DNA of 64,000 bases from Pseudomonas sp. GOM7 (GTDB taxonomy: Bacteria > Pseudomonadota > Gammaproteobacteria > Pseudomonadales > Pseudomonadaceae): assembly GCF_026723825.1 (NCBI RefSeq), contig NZ_CP113519.1, forward strand, positions 372,001 to 436,000, in the 5' to 3' direction. Position 1 is the stretch's first letter, and each line of letters opens with the position of its first letter. A model generated the notes under the pieces. That model made no database searches. It saw only the letters and a program-made list of their open reading frames with translations, and was not told where the DNA came from. Made by a program: the position numbers and the translations under genes. Shown here piece after piece: positions 11,072 to 20,064 of this stretch.

Positions 11072-11194
11072 GTCGATCTCCCCAGGTATGAACTGAAAAT
11101 TCAGCATTTCGGTTTGCTGAAGCTTTGCATCGCCTGTGCCAAGTCCAGTGAAAATGCGGGTTGGGTCGACCTCCATGCGTAGAAACAAGGTCTT

Positions 11195-11209
11195 ACTGGT
11201 CTGAACAGT
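11195..11209. promoter_or_regulatory. Candidate operator between binding-protein gene and GntR gene
   Basis: An inverted repeat ACTG-GTCTGAA-CAGT lies in the 287-bp divergent region, about 125 bp before the binding-protein start and 150 bp before the regulator start. FadR-type GntR proteins often bind TGGT-N-ACCA-like sites, and this site is only a partial match. A second small inverted repeat (CTGAA-AA-TTCAG) is at 11093-11104. Confidence 0.25.
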
Positions 11210-11358
11210 TGGCAAAATTGATCGAGTGGTCAGGTGTCATTCTGGGTCATCTTGGTGCATGGCCTCTCGGCGCTGATCCATAAGGGCGCGTCGCTTGCCT
11301 GGCATGGGCTTATGGCCTTACAAAGGCGGCACGACTGGACTGACCGGCCCGAACAGCC

Positions 11359-12063
11359 ATGCATGCTTCTGCTCCCCGCGCGGTACCCGAATATGCCCTG
11401 CAGGCGATCCGCCGTCTGATCGAGGAGGGCGGCTATCGCCCTGGTGATGCGCTGCCGTCGCAGCGTGATCTGGCCGAGCGCCTGGGCGTGAGCCGCGCGT
11501 CCTTGCGTGAGGCGTTGTCGTCGCTCAGTGCCCTGGGGCTGATCAGTGTGCAGGCCGGCAAGGGGGTATTCGTTCAGGCGGCGCCCAAGGTGGAGGCCGG
11601 TGCGGGCTTCGTCTGGCCCTTCGCCGCGCAGGTGTCGGCGGCCGATACCTTCCAGCTACGCTTCGCTCTGGAAGGTTTCGCCTGTGGCCTGGCCGCCGGC
11701 ACCATGACCGCCGAGGAGCTGGATCTGCTCGAAGACAACGTCGAGCAGATGCGTCGCGAGCTGCGTGCCGAGGATTTCGAGCAGGCCACGCGGCTGGATT
11801 TCGAGTTCCATCAGCGCATTCTGGCGGCCAGTGGTAATCAGGCGATGTTCGCCCTGGTCACCTCCAGTGCGGATATCTTCCTGGAAAGCCAGAAGCTGCC
11901 GTTCATCCGCCCGGAACGAGCCATGGAAACCTGGCAGGAGCACCGCAAGATCCTCAAGGCCCTGGCGCGGCATGCCGCCGGCTCGGCGCAGAAGGCCATG
12001 CAGCAGCACATCCGCGCCGCGGCGCTACGCACCGGCATTGCCTTCATCACGCTGGGTGATTGA
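11359..12063 (+). CDS. GntR family transcriptional regulator, FadR/FCD type
   Basis: A 234-residue DNA-binding regulator. The N-terminal winged helix is clear: [42 protein letters not shown] (about 21-62). The C-terminal all-helical FCD domain binds a small acid ligand through conserved histidines and aspartate (the DFEFHQRIL and EHRKIL segments carry metal-binding-type histidines). It is divergent from the ABC/allA operon and therefore its probable local repressor. The downstream trxA starts 170 bp later. Ligand unknown; a ureide- or glyoxylate-related acid would fit the context. Confidence 0.85.
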   Translation: MHASAPRAVPEYALQAIRRLIEEGGYRPGDALPSQRDLAERLGVSRASLREALSSLSALGLISVQAGKGVFVQAAPKVEAGAGFVWPFAAQVSAADTFQLRFALEGFACGLAAGTMTAEELDLLEDNVEQMRRELRAEDFEQATRLDFEFHQRILAASGNQAMFALVTSSADIFLESQKLPFIRPERAMETWQEHRKILKALARHAAGSAQKAMQQHIRAAALRTGIAFITLGD

Positions 12064-12232
12064 AACTATTGAGTGGCTCAATCGCCAGTGCCTTTCGGTG
12101 CCAGGCAAGCCGGGCTATGATGTCGCCACTTTTGGTTGCCTGCCATTCTTGGCGGCAATCCTTCGGGCCGTCGCACGCGACGTCAAAAATTTCTCCCGGC
12201 ATTTTTTGCTTCCGAACATACGGAGATTTCCA

Positions 12233-12559
12233 ATGAGTGAATTCATCACCAACGTCAGCGATGCCAGCTTCGACCAGGACGTCATCCAGGCTGAAGGTCC
12301 GGTTCTGGTCGACTACTGGGCTGAGTGGTGCGGCCCGTGCAAGATGATCGCGCCGGTGCTCGACGAGATCGCCAAGGACTACCAGGGCAAACTGAAGATC
12401 TGCAAGCTGAACATCGACGAGAATCAGGAAACTCCGCCCAAGTACGGCGTGCGTGGTATCCCCACCCTGATGCTGTTCAAGAACGGCAACGTCGAGGCCA
12501 CCAAGGTGGGTGCCCTGTCCAAGTCGCAACTGGCGGCCTTCCTCGACAGCAACATCTGA
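12233..12559 (+). CDS. trxA: Thioredoxin 1
   Basis: General cytoplasmic protein disulfide reductase, electron donor to ribonucleotide reductase and other enzymes. The 108-residue protein has the redox motif WCGPCK (about 32-37), the buried aspartate in VDYWAEW and the cis-proline of RGIPTLMLF. Start ATG at 12233 is preceded by CGGAGATTTCCA, a good ribosome binding site; the longer frame upstream overlaps the GntR gene and is not real. It sits just before rho, the same pairing recalled for other pseudomonads. Confidence 0.97.
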   Translation: MSEFITNVSDASFDQDVIQAEGPVLVDYWAEWCGPCKMIAPVLDEIAKDYQGKLKICKLNIDENQETPPKYGVRGIPTLMLFKNGNVEATKVGALSKSQLAAFLDSNI

Positions 12560-12867
12560 GCCGTAGGCGGTAGGGGGGATCACGCTTCATCGATCCACCA
12601 TGGCACCGCAAGTGGTGGATAAGAAAAGCGTCATCCACCCTACGCAGCCTTGAAGCCCCGAATTTCGCGGGGCTTTTTCGTTTTTCGGGCTAGACGCTGT
12701 TTTTTCACGGTGTTACATTCGGCCTCGCTGCTTCCTCTAGGCAGCCCTCTGCATGCCGTCGCCGATTCATTCCAATACGAATTCGTTCGCGATCCTGTCG
12801 CCTTCCTTGCGGCGCGGCCTCTCAAGCTAACAGCTTCTTTCCTCTCTTAAATGATTACGTCATTCCT
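12560..12867 (+). other. trxA-rho intergenic region with long rho leader (308 bp)
   Basis: Contains a REP-like stretch (GTGGAT ... ATCCACCCTACG, about 12613-12645), the trxA terminator (12654-12678), and then about 190 bp of leader before rho. The leader is rich in C and T with few G runs (for example GCCTTCCTTGCGGCGCGG and TTCTTTCCTCTCTT). Such a leader fits autogenous Rho-dependent attenuation known for rho in enterobacteria; the mechanism is inferred. No coding frame with a credible start was seen. Confidence 0.5.
12654..12678 (+). terminator. Rho-independent terminator of trxA
   Basis: Stem AGCCCCG / CGGGGCT around a seven-base loop (AATTTCG), followed directly by TTTTT. This is a textbook intrinsic terminator. 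Confidence 0.85.
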
Positions 12868-14127
12868 ATGAATCTGACCGAACTCAAGCAAAAACCGATT
12901 GCCGAACTGCTGGACATGGCCGAACAGATGGGCCTGGAAAACATGGCCCGTTCGCGCAAGCAGGACATCATCTTCGCCCTGCTGAAAAAGCACGCCAAAG
13001 GCGGCGAAGAGATCGGCGGCGACGGTGTGCTGGAGATTCTCCAGGACGGTTTCGGCTTCCTCCGCTCCGCCGACTCCTCCTACCTGGCCGGCCCGGACGA
13101 CATCTACGTCTCGCCCAGCCAGATCCGCCGCTTCAACCTGCGTACCGGTGACACCATCGTCGGCAAGATCCGCCCGCCGAAGGAAGGCGAGCGTTACTTC
13201 GCCCTGCTCAAGGTCGACAGCATCAACTTCGACCGCCCGGAAAATGCCAAGAACAAGATCCTGTTCGAGAACCTCACGCCGCTGTTCCCGAACGAGCGCC
13301 TGACCATGGAGGCCGGAAACGGCTCCACCGAGGACATCACCGGCCGCGTGATCGACCTCTGCTCGCCGATTGGCAAGGGCCAGCGCGGCCTGATCGTCGC
13401 CCCGCCGAAAGCGGGCAAGACCATCATGCTGCAGAACATCGCTAGCAACATCACCCGCAATAACCCCGAGTGCCACCTGATCGTTCTGCTGATCGACGAG
13501 CGCCCGGAAGAAGTGACCGAAATGCAGCGCACCGTGCGCGGCGAAGTGGTCGCCTCCACCTTCGACGAGCCGCCGACCCGCCACGTACAGGTCGCGGAAA
13601 TGGTGATCGAGAAAGCCAAGCGCCTGGTCGAGCACAAGAAGGATGTGGTCATCCTGCTCGACTCCATCACCCGCCTGGCGCGCGCCTACAACACCGTCAT
13701 CCCCAGCTCCGGCAAGGTACTGACTGGTGGTGTCGACGCCCACGCCCTGGAGAAGCCCAAGCGCTTCTTCGGCGCCGCACGTAACATCGAGGAAGGCGGC
13801 TCGCTGACCATCATCGCTACTGCGCTGGTGGAAACCGGCTCGAAGATGGATGAAGTGATCTACGAGGAATTCAAAGGCACCGGCAACATGGAGCTGATCC
13901 TCGATCGCCGTGTTTCCGAGAAGCGTGTGTTCCCCGCCATCAACATCAACAAGTCAGGCACCCGCCGTGAAGAACTGCTGACCGGCGAGGAAGAGCTGTC
14001 GCGTATGTGGATCCTGCGCAAGCTGCTGCACCCGATGGACGAGATCGCCGCCATCGAGTTCCTCATCGACAAACTCAAGGTCACCAAGACCAACGATGAG
14101 TTCTTCCTGTCGATGAAGCGCAAGTAA
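12868..14127 (+). CDS. rho: Transcription termination factor Rho
   Basis: Hexameric RNA-dependent ATPase that ends transcription at C-rich unstructured RNA. The 419 residues equal the P. aeruginosa length. Visible are the N-terminal RNA-binding helical part ([20 protein letters not shown]), the cold-shock-like OB fold ([17 protein letters not shown]), Walker A APPKAGKT (about 178-185), Walker [17 protein letters not shown], the Q-loop [15 protein letters not shown], and the R-loop region [18 protein letters not shown]. Highly conserved to the last residue (FFLSMKRK). Cytoplasmic, essential. The start at 12868 lies after a long pyrimidine-rich leader. Confidence 0.98.
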   Translation: MNLTELKQKPIAELLDMAEQMGLENMARSRKQDIIFALLKKHAKGGEEIGGDGVLEILQDGFGFLRSADSSYLAGPDDIYVSPSQIRRFNLRTGDTIVGKIRPPKEGERYFALLKVDSINFDRPENAKNKILFENLTPLFPNERLTMEAGNGSTEDITGRVIDLCSPIGKGQRGLIVAPPKAGKTIMLQNIASNITRNNPECHLIVLLIDERPEEVTEMQRTVRGEVVASTFDEPPTRHVQVAEMVIEKAKRLVEHKKDVVILLDSITRLARAYNTVIPSSGKVLTGGVDAHALEKPKRFFGAARNIEEGGSLTIIATALVETGSKMDEVIYEEFKGTGNMELILDRRVSEKRVFPAININKSGTRREELLTGEEELSRMWILRKLLHPMDEIAAIEFLIDKLKVTKTNDEFFLSMKRK

Positions 14128-14180
14128 GCCGCAAGCTACAGGCCACAAGCTGCAAGCGGTTTTGCGCTTGAGGCTTGTAG
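14128..14180 (+). repeat. CAAGC-type intergenic repeat after rho
   Basis: A stretch of self-complementary sequence (CTACAGGCCACAAGCTGCAAG facing CTTGAGGCTTGTAG). The 15-base string GCCACAAGCTGCAAG (14142-14156) recurs exactly at 50935-50949. Both copies sit immediately after a stop codon. Confidence 0.6.
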
Positions 14181-14193
14181 TCAACTTGCTACG

Positions 14194-14213
14194 AGGCCGG
14201 GGAAACCCGGCCT
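14194..14213 (+). terminator. Hairpin terminator candidate after rho
   Basis: Arms AGGCCGGG and CCCGGCCT with a GAAA tetraloop give an 8-bp GC-rich stem, followed by TGTCGT, a poor T-tract. Probably the end of the rho transcript. Confidence 0.6.
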
Positions 14214-14305
14214 TGTCGTATCTGGAGGCTTTCAAGCCTTCTGAAAGCCCGACTTCGGCGCTAAACTTTGCGGTCACTCAAGCCTGTCCGACACGAGGCT
14301 CCTGC

Positions 14306-15772
14306 ATGCAGTATCGCGACCTGCGCGACTTCATCCGTGAACTGGAAAAGCGCGGCGAACTCAAGCGTATCCAGACCCCGGTTTCGCCCATTCTGGAAAT
14401 GACCGAAATCTGTGACCGCACCCTGCGCAAGGGCGGCCCGGCGCTGTTGTTCGACAAGCCCACGGGGTTCGACGTGCCGGTGCTCGGCAATCTGTTCGGC
14501 ACGCCCAAGCGGGTGGCGCTGGGCATGGGGGCCGAGGACGTGGCCGAGCTGCGCGAGATCGGCAAGCTGCTGGCCTTCCTCAAGGAGCCGGAGCCGCCGA
14601 AAGGCCTCAAGGACGCCTGGAGCAAGCTGCCGATCTTCAAGAAGGTCATTTCCATGGCGCCCAAGGTGGTCAAGGACGCGCCCTGCCATGAAGTGATCGA
14701 GGAGGGCGACGACGTCGACCTGGGCAAGCTGCCGATCCAGCATTGCTGGCCGGGTGATGTGGCGCCGCTGATCACCTGGGGCCTGACCATCACCAAGGGG
14801 CCGAACAAGGAACGGCAGAACCTCGGCATCTATCGCCAGCAGGTGATTGGTCGCAACAAGGTGATCATGCGCTGGCTCAGCCACCGTGGCGGCGCACTGG
14901 ACTTTCGCGACTGGTGCCAGAAGCACCCGGACAAGCCCTATCCGGTCTGCGTCGCGCTTGGCGCCGACCCGGCGACCATTCTCGGTGCCGTTACCCCCGT
15001 GCCCGACACCCTCTCCGAATACGCCTTCGCCGGCCTCTTGCGCGGTCATCGCACCGAGCTGATCAAGGCCCGTGGCAGCGACCTGCAGGTGCCGGCCAGT
15101 GCCGAGATCGTCCTCGAGGGCGTGATCCATCCGGGCGAGACCGCGCCGGAAGGCCCCTACGGCGACCACACCGGCTACTACAACGAAGTGGACAGCTTCC
15201 CGGTGTTCACCGTCGAGCGCATCACCCGCCGTCGCGAGCCGATCTACCACAGCACCTACACCGGCCGGCCGCCAGATGAGCCGGCGATTCTCGGCGTGGC
15301 GCTGAACGAAGTGTTCGTGCCGATCCTGCAGAAGCAGTTCCCCGAGATCACCGACTTCTACCTGCCGCCGGAAGGCTGTTCCTACCGCATGGCGGTGGTG
15401 ACCATGAAGAAGCAGTACCCGGGCCACGCCAAGCGCGTAATGCTGGGTGTGTGGTCGTTCTTGCGACAGTTCATGTACACCAAGTTCGTTATCGTCACCG
15501 ACGACGACATCAACGCACGGGACTGGAACGACGTGATCTGGGCGATTACCACGCGCATGGATCCCAAGCGCGACACGGTGATGATCGACAATACGCCGAT
15601 CGACTACCTCGACTTCGCCTCGCCGGTCTCCGGTCTGGGCTCGAAGATGGGCCTGGACGCCACCCACAAGTGGCCGGGCGAAACCAGCCGCGAATGGGGC
15701 CGCGCCATCGAGAAGGATCCGACCGTGGTGGCGCGCGTCGACGCGCTGTGGAGCGAGCTGGGAATCGATTGA
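14306..15772 (+). CDS. ubiD: 4-hydroxy-3-polyprenylbenzoate decarboxylase UbiD
   Basis: Prenylated-FMN-dependent decarboxylase of ubiquinone synthesis. The 488-residue protein matches the usual length. Landmarks are [19 protein letters not shown] at the start, the prFMN/metal-binding region [19 protein letters not shown] (residues about 172-190), the segment [14 protein letters not shown] with the glutamate-aspartate site, and the C-terminal [24 protein letters not shown]. The ATG at 14306 agrees with family starts; the longer upstream frame does not. The next gene starts within the UbiD stop codon (TGATG), so the two are co-translated. The cofactor enzyme UbiX is not in the window. Confidence 0.96.
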   Translation: MQYRDLRDFIRELEKRGELKRIQTPVSPILEMTEICDRTLRKGGPALLFDKPTGFDVPVLGNLFGTPKRVALGMGAEDVAELREIGKLLAFLKEPEPPKGLKDAWSKLPIFKKVISMAPKVVKDAPCHEVIEEGDDVDLGKLPIQHCWPGDVAPLITWGLTITKGPNKERQNLGIYRQQVIGRNKVIMRWLSHRGGALDFRDWCQKHPDKPYPVCVALGADPATILGAVTPVPDTLSEYAFAGLLRGHRTELIKARGSDLQVPASAEIVLEGVIHPGETAPEGPYGDHTGYYNEVDSFPVFTVERITRRREPIYHSTYTGRPPDEPAILGVALNEVFVPILQKQFPEITDFYLPPEGCSYRMAVVTMKKQYPGHAKRVMLGVWSFLRQFMYTKFVIVTDDDINARDWNDVIWAITTRMDPKRDTVMIDNTPIDYLDFASPVSGLGSKMGLDATHKWPGETSREWGRAIEKDPTVVARVDALWSELGID

Positions 15773-16740
15773 TGAACGTCACCCTGCAACCCTCCGGCAT
15801 CACCCTTGCCCTGCAGCCGGGCGAGCGCATCCTCGATGGTGCTCGCCGTCTGGGCTACGACTGCCCGCAGAGCTGCCGAAATGGCAACTGCCATATCTGC
15901 GCTGCCTTGCTGGTGGAGGGGCGGGTGCGGCAGAACGGTGTGGATCTGGATCATGGCGAACTGTTCACCTGCCTGGCCGAGCCGCTGGAGGACTGCGTGC
16001 TGCACTGGGATGGCGTGCTGGCGCCGGGGGAGTTGCCGGTGCGCGAGCTGAGCTGCCAGGTGGTCGAATGCCAGGCCGTGGGCGGCGACGTATTCCGCGT
16101 GCGCCTGCGTGCGCCGGCCGGCAAGGCGCCGCGCTACCATGCCGGGCAGTATCTGCTGCTGCTGCGCCCGGACGGTGAGATGGCGGCCTTTTCCCTGGCC
16201 TCAGCGCCGCATGCCGGGCGTGAGCTGGAACTGCACATCCTCGCCCGCGAGGACAGCAGCATCGCGCTGCTGGAACACCTGCGCAGCACCGGCATGGCTC
16301 GGGTGCAGATGCCCTATGGCGACACCCATCTGGCCGAGCTGCCGGATGGCCCGCTGGTGCTGATCGCCGCCGGCACTGGCATGGGCCAGATGCACAGCCT
16401 GATCGAGCACTGCCGCGCCGCCGGTTTCGCCCATCCGGTGCACCTGTACTGGGGCGCGCGCCGGCCCGAGGACTTCTATGAGCTGCCGCACTGGGCCGAG
16501 TGGCTGCAGTTGGACAATCTGCACCTGCATCAGGTGGTCAGCGACCAGTGTGGCTGGCAGGGCCGTTGTGGCCTGCTGCACGAGGCGGTGCGCGAAGACT
16601 TCCCCGACCTCAAGGCGCTGCACGTCTACGCCAGCGGCTCACCGGCCATGGTCTACGCCACGCTCGATGCGCTGGTCGAAGCCGGCATGGACGCCCACCA
16701 GATGCGTGCCGATGTGTTTGCCTACGCGCCTCGTGGCTAA
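15772..16740 (+). CDS. 2Fe-2S ferredoxin-type NAD(P)H flavin reductase (CDP-6-deoxyglucoseen reductase-like)
   Basis: A 322-residue electron-transfer protein. The N-terminal chloroplast-type ferredoxin domain has CPQSCRNGNCHIC (about residues 31-43) and a fourth cysteine in FTCLAEP. It is followed by an FAD-binding barrel (RYHAGQYLLLL ... AAFSLASAP) and an NAD(P)-binding domain (LVLIAAGTGMGQMHSL, and ASGSPAMVYATLDALVEAGMD at the end). It overlaps the ubiD stop by one base, the same pairing as recalled in P. aeruginosa. Its physiological partner is unknown; coupling to ubiD suggests reduced flavin supply or ubiquinone-related redox, but that is inference. Confidence 0.85.
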   Translation: MNVTLQPSGITLALQPGERILDGARRLGYDCPQSCRNGNCHICAALLVEGRVRQNGVDLDHGELFTCLAEPLEDCVLHWDGVLAPGELPVRELSCQVVECQAVGGDVFRVRLRAPAGKAPRYHAGQYLLLLRPDGEMAAFSLASAPHAGRELELHILAREDSSIALLEHLRSTGMARVQMPYGDTHLAELPDGPLVLIAAGTGMGQMHSLIEHCRAAGFAHPVHLYWGARRPEDFYELPHWAEWLQLDNLHLHQVVSDQCGWQGRCGLLHEAVREDFPDLKALHVYASGSPAMVYATLDALVEAGMDAHQMRADVFAYAPRG

Positions 16741-18686
16741 CGGCTGATGCTTACCTGCCGGGGCTGCGGCGCCTCGCGTTCGGCGCCGAATGCCACCGGC
16801 GGCGAGCCATCGGCATTGAGCTGAAGAATGCGTCTGGGCCGGCCTTGTTCATCGAAGAACACCTGACCCAGGCCGGCGCCGTTCCACAGGCGTTCCCCCG
16901 AGCGGCTACGGTCGGGAATCAGGGGGGCGACCCGCATACGGCGGCGTTTGGTCAGCCAGTTCAGTGGTGACCAGGGCGCGTAGAGCCAGCGGTTGAAGCG
17001 GTCGAACCAGCCCAGCAGCCTGTGTGGAAACTCGTTCTTGATGCCGCTGCTGGTGATCTGCCAGATGGTCGGGCTGGCGCGCTTGTGGCGAATGCTCACG
17101 CGGTAGACGAAGGAGTAGTGCACGTCACCGGAGAGAATCACGAAGTCACCCGGCGTGCGCGAATGGCGGAAGATGTTCAGCATCACGCTGGCCGCGCCGC
17201 GATGGGCCATCCAGTTCTCGGCATCCACCAGTAGCGGATGGCCGGCCAGGGTGAACAGTTTCTGGATGCCCTCGATCAATTTGACCCCGAACATCGGCGC
17301 CGGCGAGACGATGATGCAGCTAGGGTGGTCGAGCAGTGCCTGCTGGAATTCGCACAGTGCTTCCCAGTCCATCAGCCCCGATGGCCGTGACAGCCGGCTT
17401 TCACTGCGCCAGCGGCGGGTGCGGGTGTCCAGCACCAGCAGTGCCGGGGTGCTGGGCAGCACGTAATGCCAGTGCTCGAAGTGCAGCAACTGGTCGATCA
17501 GCGCGTCCTGCGCCCTGGCCTCGAGGTGGTTGTCCTGGCGCTCGGTCAGCAGCTTGCGGCAGGCCTGCAAGGGTTCCTCGAAGGCGTCCGGGTGGTTGCC
17601 CCAGCCCTGGCACAGCAGGTAGGCGAGCAGGGCGTTGCCGATGATGCGCTTGGAGAAGGGGTGACCGTAGGCGGTCTGCTCCCAGCGCGCCGAGAGGTTC
17701 CAGTCGTCGGTGACATCGTGATCGTCGAAGATCATCAACGTTGGCAGGTGGGCGAATACGCGGGCAGCCTGGCCGAGGCTCTGGCGGAAGGCGTCGATGC
17801 GCTGGCGTTCGTCGGCGTAGCGTTGCTGGCGTTCCTCGTTCAGCGTCGGTTGGCTTTCCTCGATCAATGTCCAGGGCACGGGTGACCAGACCAGCAGGTA
17901 CATGGCGATCATCTCGGCGAAGGTCACCAGATGATTGTCGGCATTGCTGCTGGTGAAGATGGGCTTCTCCACGCCGCCGAAGAACTTGTCGCGCAGGGTC
18001 TGGTTGCTCTTCAGGGCCGGCAGCAGGTCGGCGCGCTGGTAGTAGCCCACCGGGGTGGCGTAGAGCGCCTGGCTGTCCTCGACCACGGCGCCTTCGAGCC
18101 ACTCGTCGAACAGGCCGAGGCGGGCGATCAACTGGTGGATGGCGCACAGCATCGGCCCGGCGACGTCATCCACGTACACCTGGTCGCCGCTCATCAGCAG
18201 CAGGGCCGGGCGTTGTCTGGCGTCGTGCGGTTCGGCCAGCAGGCGGTCGGCGCAGAGCAGGCCGTCGTCGGCAGCATGGTGCGGCTTGCGGCAGGAGCCA
18301 TGGAGCAACTGGTCGATCCGCGAGCGCAGGACGAAGTCGGCCCGTTCGCGCCCCTCATGCAGCAGATGCGGTGCCCAGTCGGTCAGGCCGCGTTGCGCGC
18401 CGTTCTCGACGATCTGCAGGTCATAGGCGATGCGCACGTCCTGCGGCAGCGCCTGTTCCAGCGTCAGGTCGATCAGATGCAATACGGCGTGTCGGCCCAA
18501 TGGCAGGTACTGGCAATGGGCGTCGAGCTTCAGGATGCGGTCTGCCTCGTCTTCGGGCTGCAGGCACAGTTGTAGCGGCAGCTCCCGACTGGCCACCAGC
18601 CACAGCACCAGGCGTCCGGTCTCCAGGCGGCGCAATAGCGGGCCGGCGAGGACATCGGGCAAGAGCGTGTGCTGGTTGTCGGTCAT
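16737..18686 (-). CDS. PhoD-like metallophosphatase (alkaline phosphatase D family)
   Basis: A 649-residue protein of the PhoD/PAP metallophosphatase superfamily. Metal-ligand blocks are seen in order: GSCRKPHH (about 131-138), LLMSGDQVYVDD (about 163-174), MIFDDHDVTDDWN (about 318-330) and VILSGDVHYSFVYRV (about 530-544). Unlike classic secreted PhoD there is no signal peptide or Tat motif at the N-terminus, so a cytoplasmic location is inferred; such cytosolic relatives exist in many proteobacteria with unknown substrates. Its stop overlaps the end of the convergent reductase gene by 4 bp. It stands alone, with only a hypothetical Crp-type gene upstream on the same strand. Confidence 0.8.
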   Translation of the reverse strand: MTDNQHTLLPDVLAGPLLRRLETGRLVLWLVASRELPLQLCLQPEDEADRILKLDAHCQYLPLGRHAVLHLIDLTLEQALPQDVRIAYDLQIVENGAQRGLTDWAPHLLHEGRERADFVLRSRIDQLLHGSCRKPHHAADDGLLCADRLLAEPHDARQRPALLLMSGDQVYVDDVAGPMLCAIHQLIARLGLFDEWLEGAVVEDSQALYATPVGYYQRADLLPALKSNQTLRDKFFGGVEKPIFTSSNADNHLVTFAEMIAMYLLVWSPVPWTLIEESQPTLNEERQQRYADERQRIDAFRQSLGQAARVFAHLPTLMIFDDHDVTDDWNLSARWEQTAYGHPFSKRIIGNALLAYLLCQGWGNHPDAFEEPLQACRKLLTERQDNHLEARAQDALIDQLLHFEHWHYVLPSTPALLVLDTRTRRWRSESRLSRPSGLMDWEALCEFQQALLDHPSCIIVSPAPMFGVKLIEGIQKLFTLAGHPLLVDAENWMAHRGAASVMLNIFRHSRTPGDFVILSGDVHYSFVYRVSIRHKRASPTIWQITSSGIKNEFPHRLLGWFDRFNRWLYAPWSPLNWLTKRRRMRVAPLIPDRSRSGERLWNGAGLGQVFFDEQGRPRRILQLNADGSPPVAFGAEREAPQPRQVSISR

Positions 18687-18745
18687 CGAAGCGGTAAATC
18701 CTCAGGGAAAAGATTGAAATTCGACAGTAGCAGGGCGCCAGCAGT

Positions 18746-19429
18746 TCACCAGGCGGCCTGGCGCAGGCGTTGCAAGTCGAGTATCTCGATCTCGCCGTAG
18801 GTCAGGCGCACGATGCCTTGCGCCTCCAGCTCCTTGAGAATCTGGTTGGTGGTCTGGCGCGACAGCGACAGCATCAGCGCCAGTTGTTCCTGCGCCAGGT
18901 GCAGCAACCGGCGCGGCTCACCCTCGCCGTAGTTCTCGGCCATCAGCAACAGGCGCCTGGCCAACCTTGGCGCGGCGGGCAGCAGGCTCATGTCCTCCAG
19001 GATGAGGAAGGCCAGGCGCAGCTTGTGGCTCATCAGCAGGGCGAAGTCGCGCCAGTGCTGTGGCTGGCGTTCGAGCAGGGCGAGCAGTTCGCCCTGTGGC
19101 AACAGCAGCAGGGTGCTGGTGCTCTCGGCGAAGGCGTCGTGGGTGCGCGGCAGGCCGTCGAACAGGGAAATCTCGCCGAACCAGTAGGGTGGCTCGACCA
19201 GGGTCAGCAGCGCTTCCTTGCCGCTCTCGCTGACGGCACCGATGCGTACCGCCCCCTCGACCACGGCATACAGGCCGCCGGGTCTGTCGCCGCGGCGAAA
19301 CAGCCGTTGCCCGGCGTCCAGGTGCTGCACCTGGGCCATGGCCAGCAGGTCGTCGCGCAGCGTCTGCGGCAGTGCGGCGAACCAATGCCCCTGCAGCAGG
19401 CAGGCGAGGTGGTGTTGGGGATCGGGCAT
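18746..19429 (-). CDS. Crp/Fnr family transcriptional regulator
   Basis: A 227-residue regulator with an N-terminal cyclic-nucleotide-binding-type beta barrel (LFRRGDRPGGLYAVVEGAVRIG ... PPYWFGEISLFDGLPRTHDAFAES) and a C-terminal winged helix (LAQEQLALMLSLSRQTTNQILKELEAQGIVRLTYGEIEILD). The barrel has GEISLFDGLPRTHDA, close to the cAMP-binding phosphate cassette but with T-H in place of the canonical R-S/T region, so the effector may not be cAMP. No iron-sulfur cysteines of the Fnr type are at the N-terminus. The ATG at 19429 is selected for its site AGGAGCCACG; longer upstream frames are not supported. Divergent from the Mpo1-like gene. Confidence 0.8.
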   Translation of the reverse strand: MPDPQHHLACLLQGHWFAALPQTLRDDLLAMAQVQHLDAGQRLFRRGDRPGGLYAVVEGAVRIGAVSESGKEALLTLVEPPYWFGEISLFDGLPRTHDAFAESTSTLLLLPQGELLALLERQPQHWRDFALLMSHKLRLAFLILEDMSLLPAAPRLARRLLLMAENYGEGEPRRLLHLAQEQLALMLSLSRQTTNQILKELEAQGIVRLTYGEIEILDLQRLRQAAW

Positions 19430-19530
19430 CGTGGCTCCTGCGATGACGGCATTGTCGGCTAGCTGACAGAGCGGCGGTAAAGGCCAGGGCGATGATGCCA
19501 GGGCCTGTTCCACTGCTGAGGACGATAACA

Positions 19531-20055
19531 ATGAAAACCCTCGTCGAACATCTGGCCCAGTATGCGGCCTATCACCGTGACCGCCGCAATATCGTCAGCC
19601 ACTTCGTCGGCATTCCCATGATAGTGCTGGCCGTCGCTGTGCTGCTGTCGCGCCCCGGCTTCGCCCTGGCCGGCCTGTGGCTGGCGCCTGCGACCTTGGT
19701 GGCGTTGGCGGCTGCAACTTTCTACCTGCGCCTGGATCGCGGTTTCGGCCTGCTCATGAGTGTCCTGCTACTGCTGTGCCTGTGGTGTGCCGCCAAGCTG
19801 GCGGTGGCCAGCACGGCAGTCTGGCTGTTGGCGGGGCTCGGCCTGTTCGTGATCGGCTGGATCATCCAGTTCGTCGGCCATTATTACGAAGGACGCAAGC
19901 CAGCCTTCGTCGACGATGTGATGGGGCTGGTCATCGGCCCCTTGTTCGTCGTCGCCGAAGCCGCCTTCCTGCTCGGCCTGCGCAAGGAGGTCGAACACGC
20001 CGTGGTAGAGATCGCCGGCCCCACCTGCATTCGTGAGAAGAAGGCCCTGGCCTGA
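19531..20055 (+). CDS. Mpo1-like (DUF962) membrane protein
   Basis: A 174-residue integral membrane protein of the DUF962/YGL010w family, whose yeast member Mpo1 is an iron-dependent dioxygenase acting on 2-hydroxy fatty acids. Conserved family segments are LAQYAAYHRDRRNIVSHFVGIPM (about 6-28) and the C-terminal WIIQFVGHYYEGRKPAFVDD (about 113-132), with histidines that could bind iron. Four hydrophobic spans are seen between and after these motifs. A good ribosome binding site (TGAGGACGATAACA) precedes ATG 19531. Bacterial function is untested, so only the family is assigned. Confidence 0.75.
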   Translation: MKTLVEHLAQYAAYHRDRRNIVSHFVGIPMIVLAVAVLLSRPGFALAGLWLAPATLVALAAATFYLRLDRGFGLLMSVLLLLCLWCAAKLAVASTAVWLLAGLGLFVIGWIIQFVGHYYEGRKPAFVDDVMGLVIGPLFVVAEAAFLLGLRKEVEHAVVEIAGPTCIREKKALA

Positions 20056-20064
20056 ACCAGGGCT

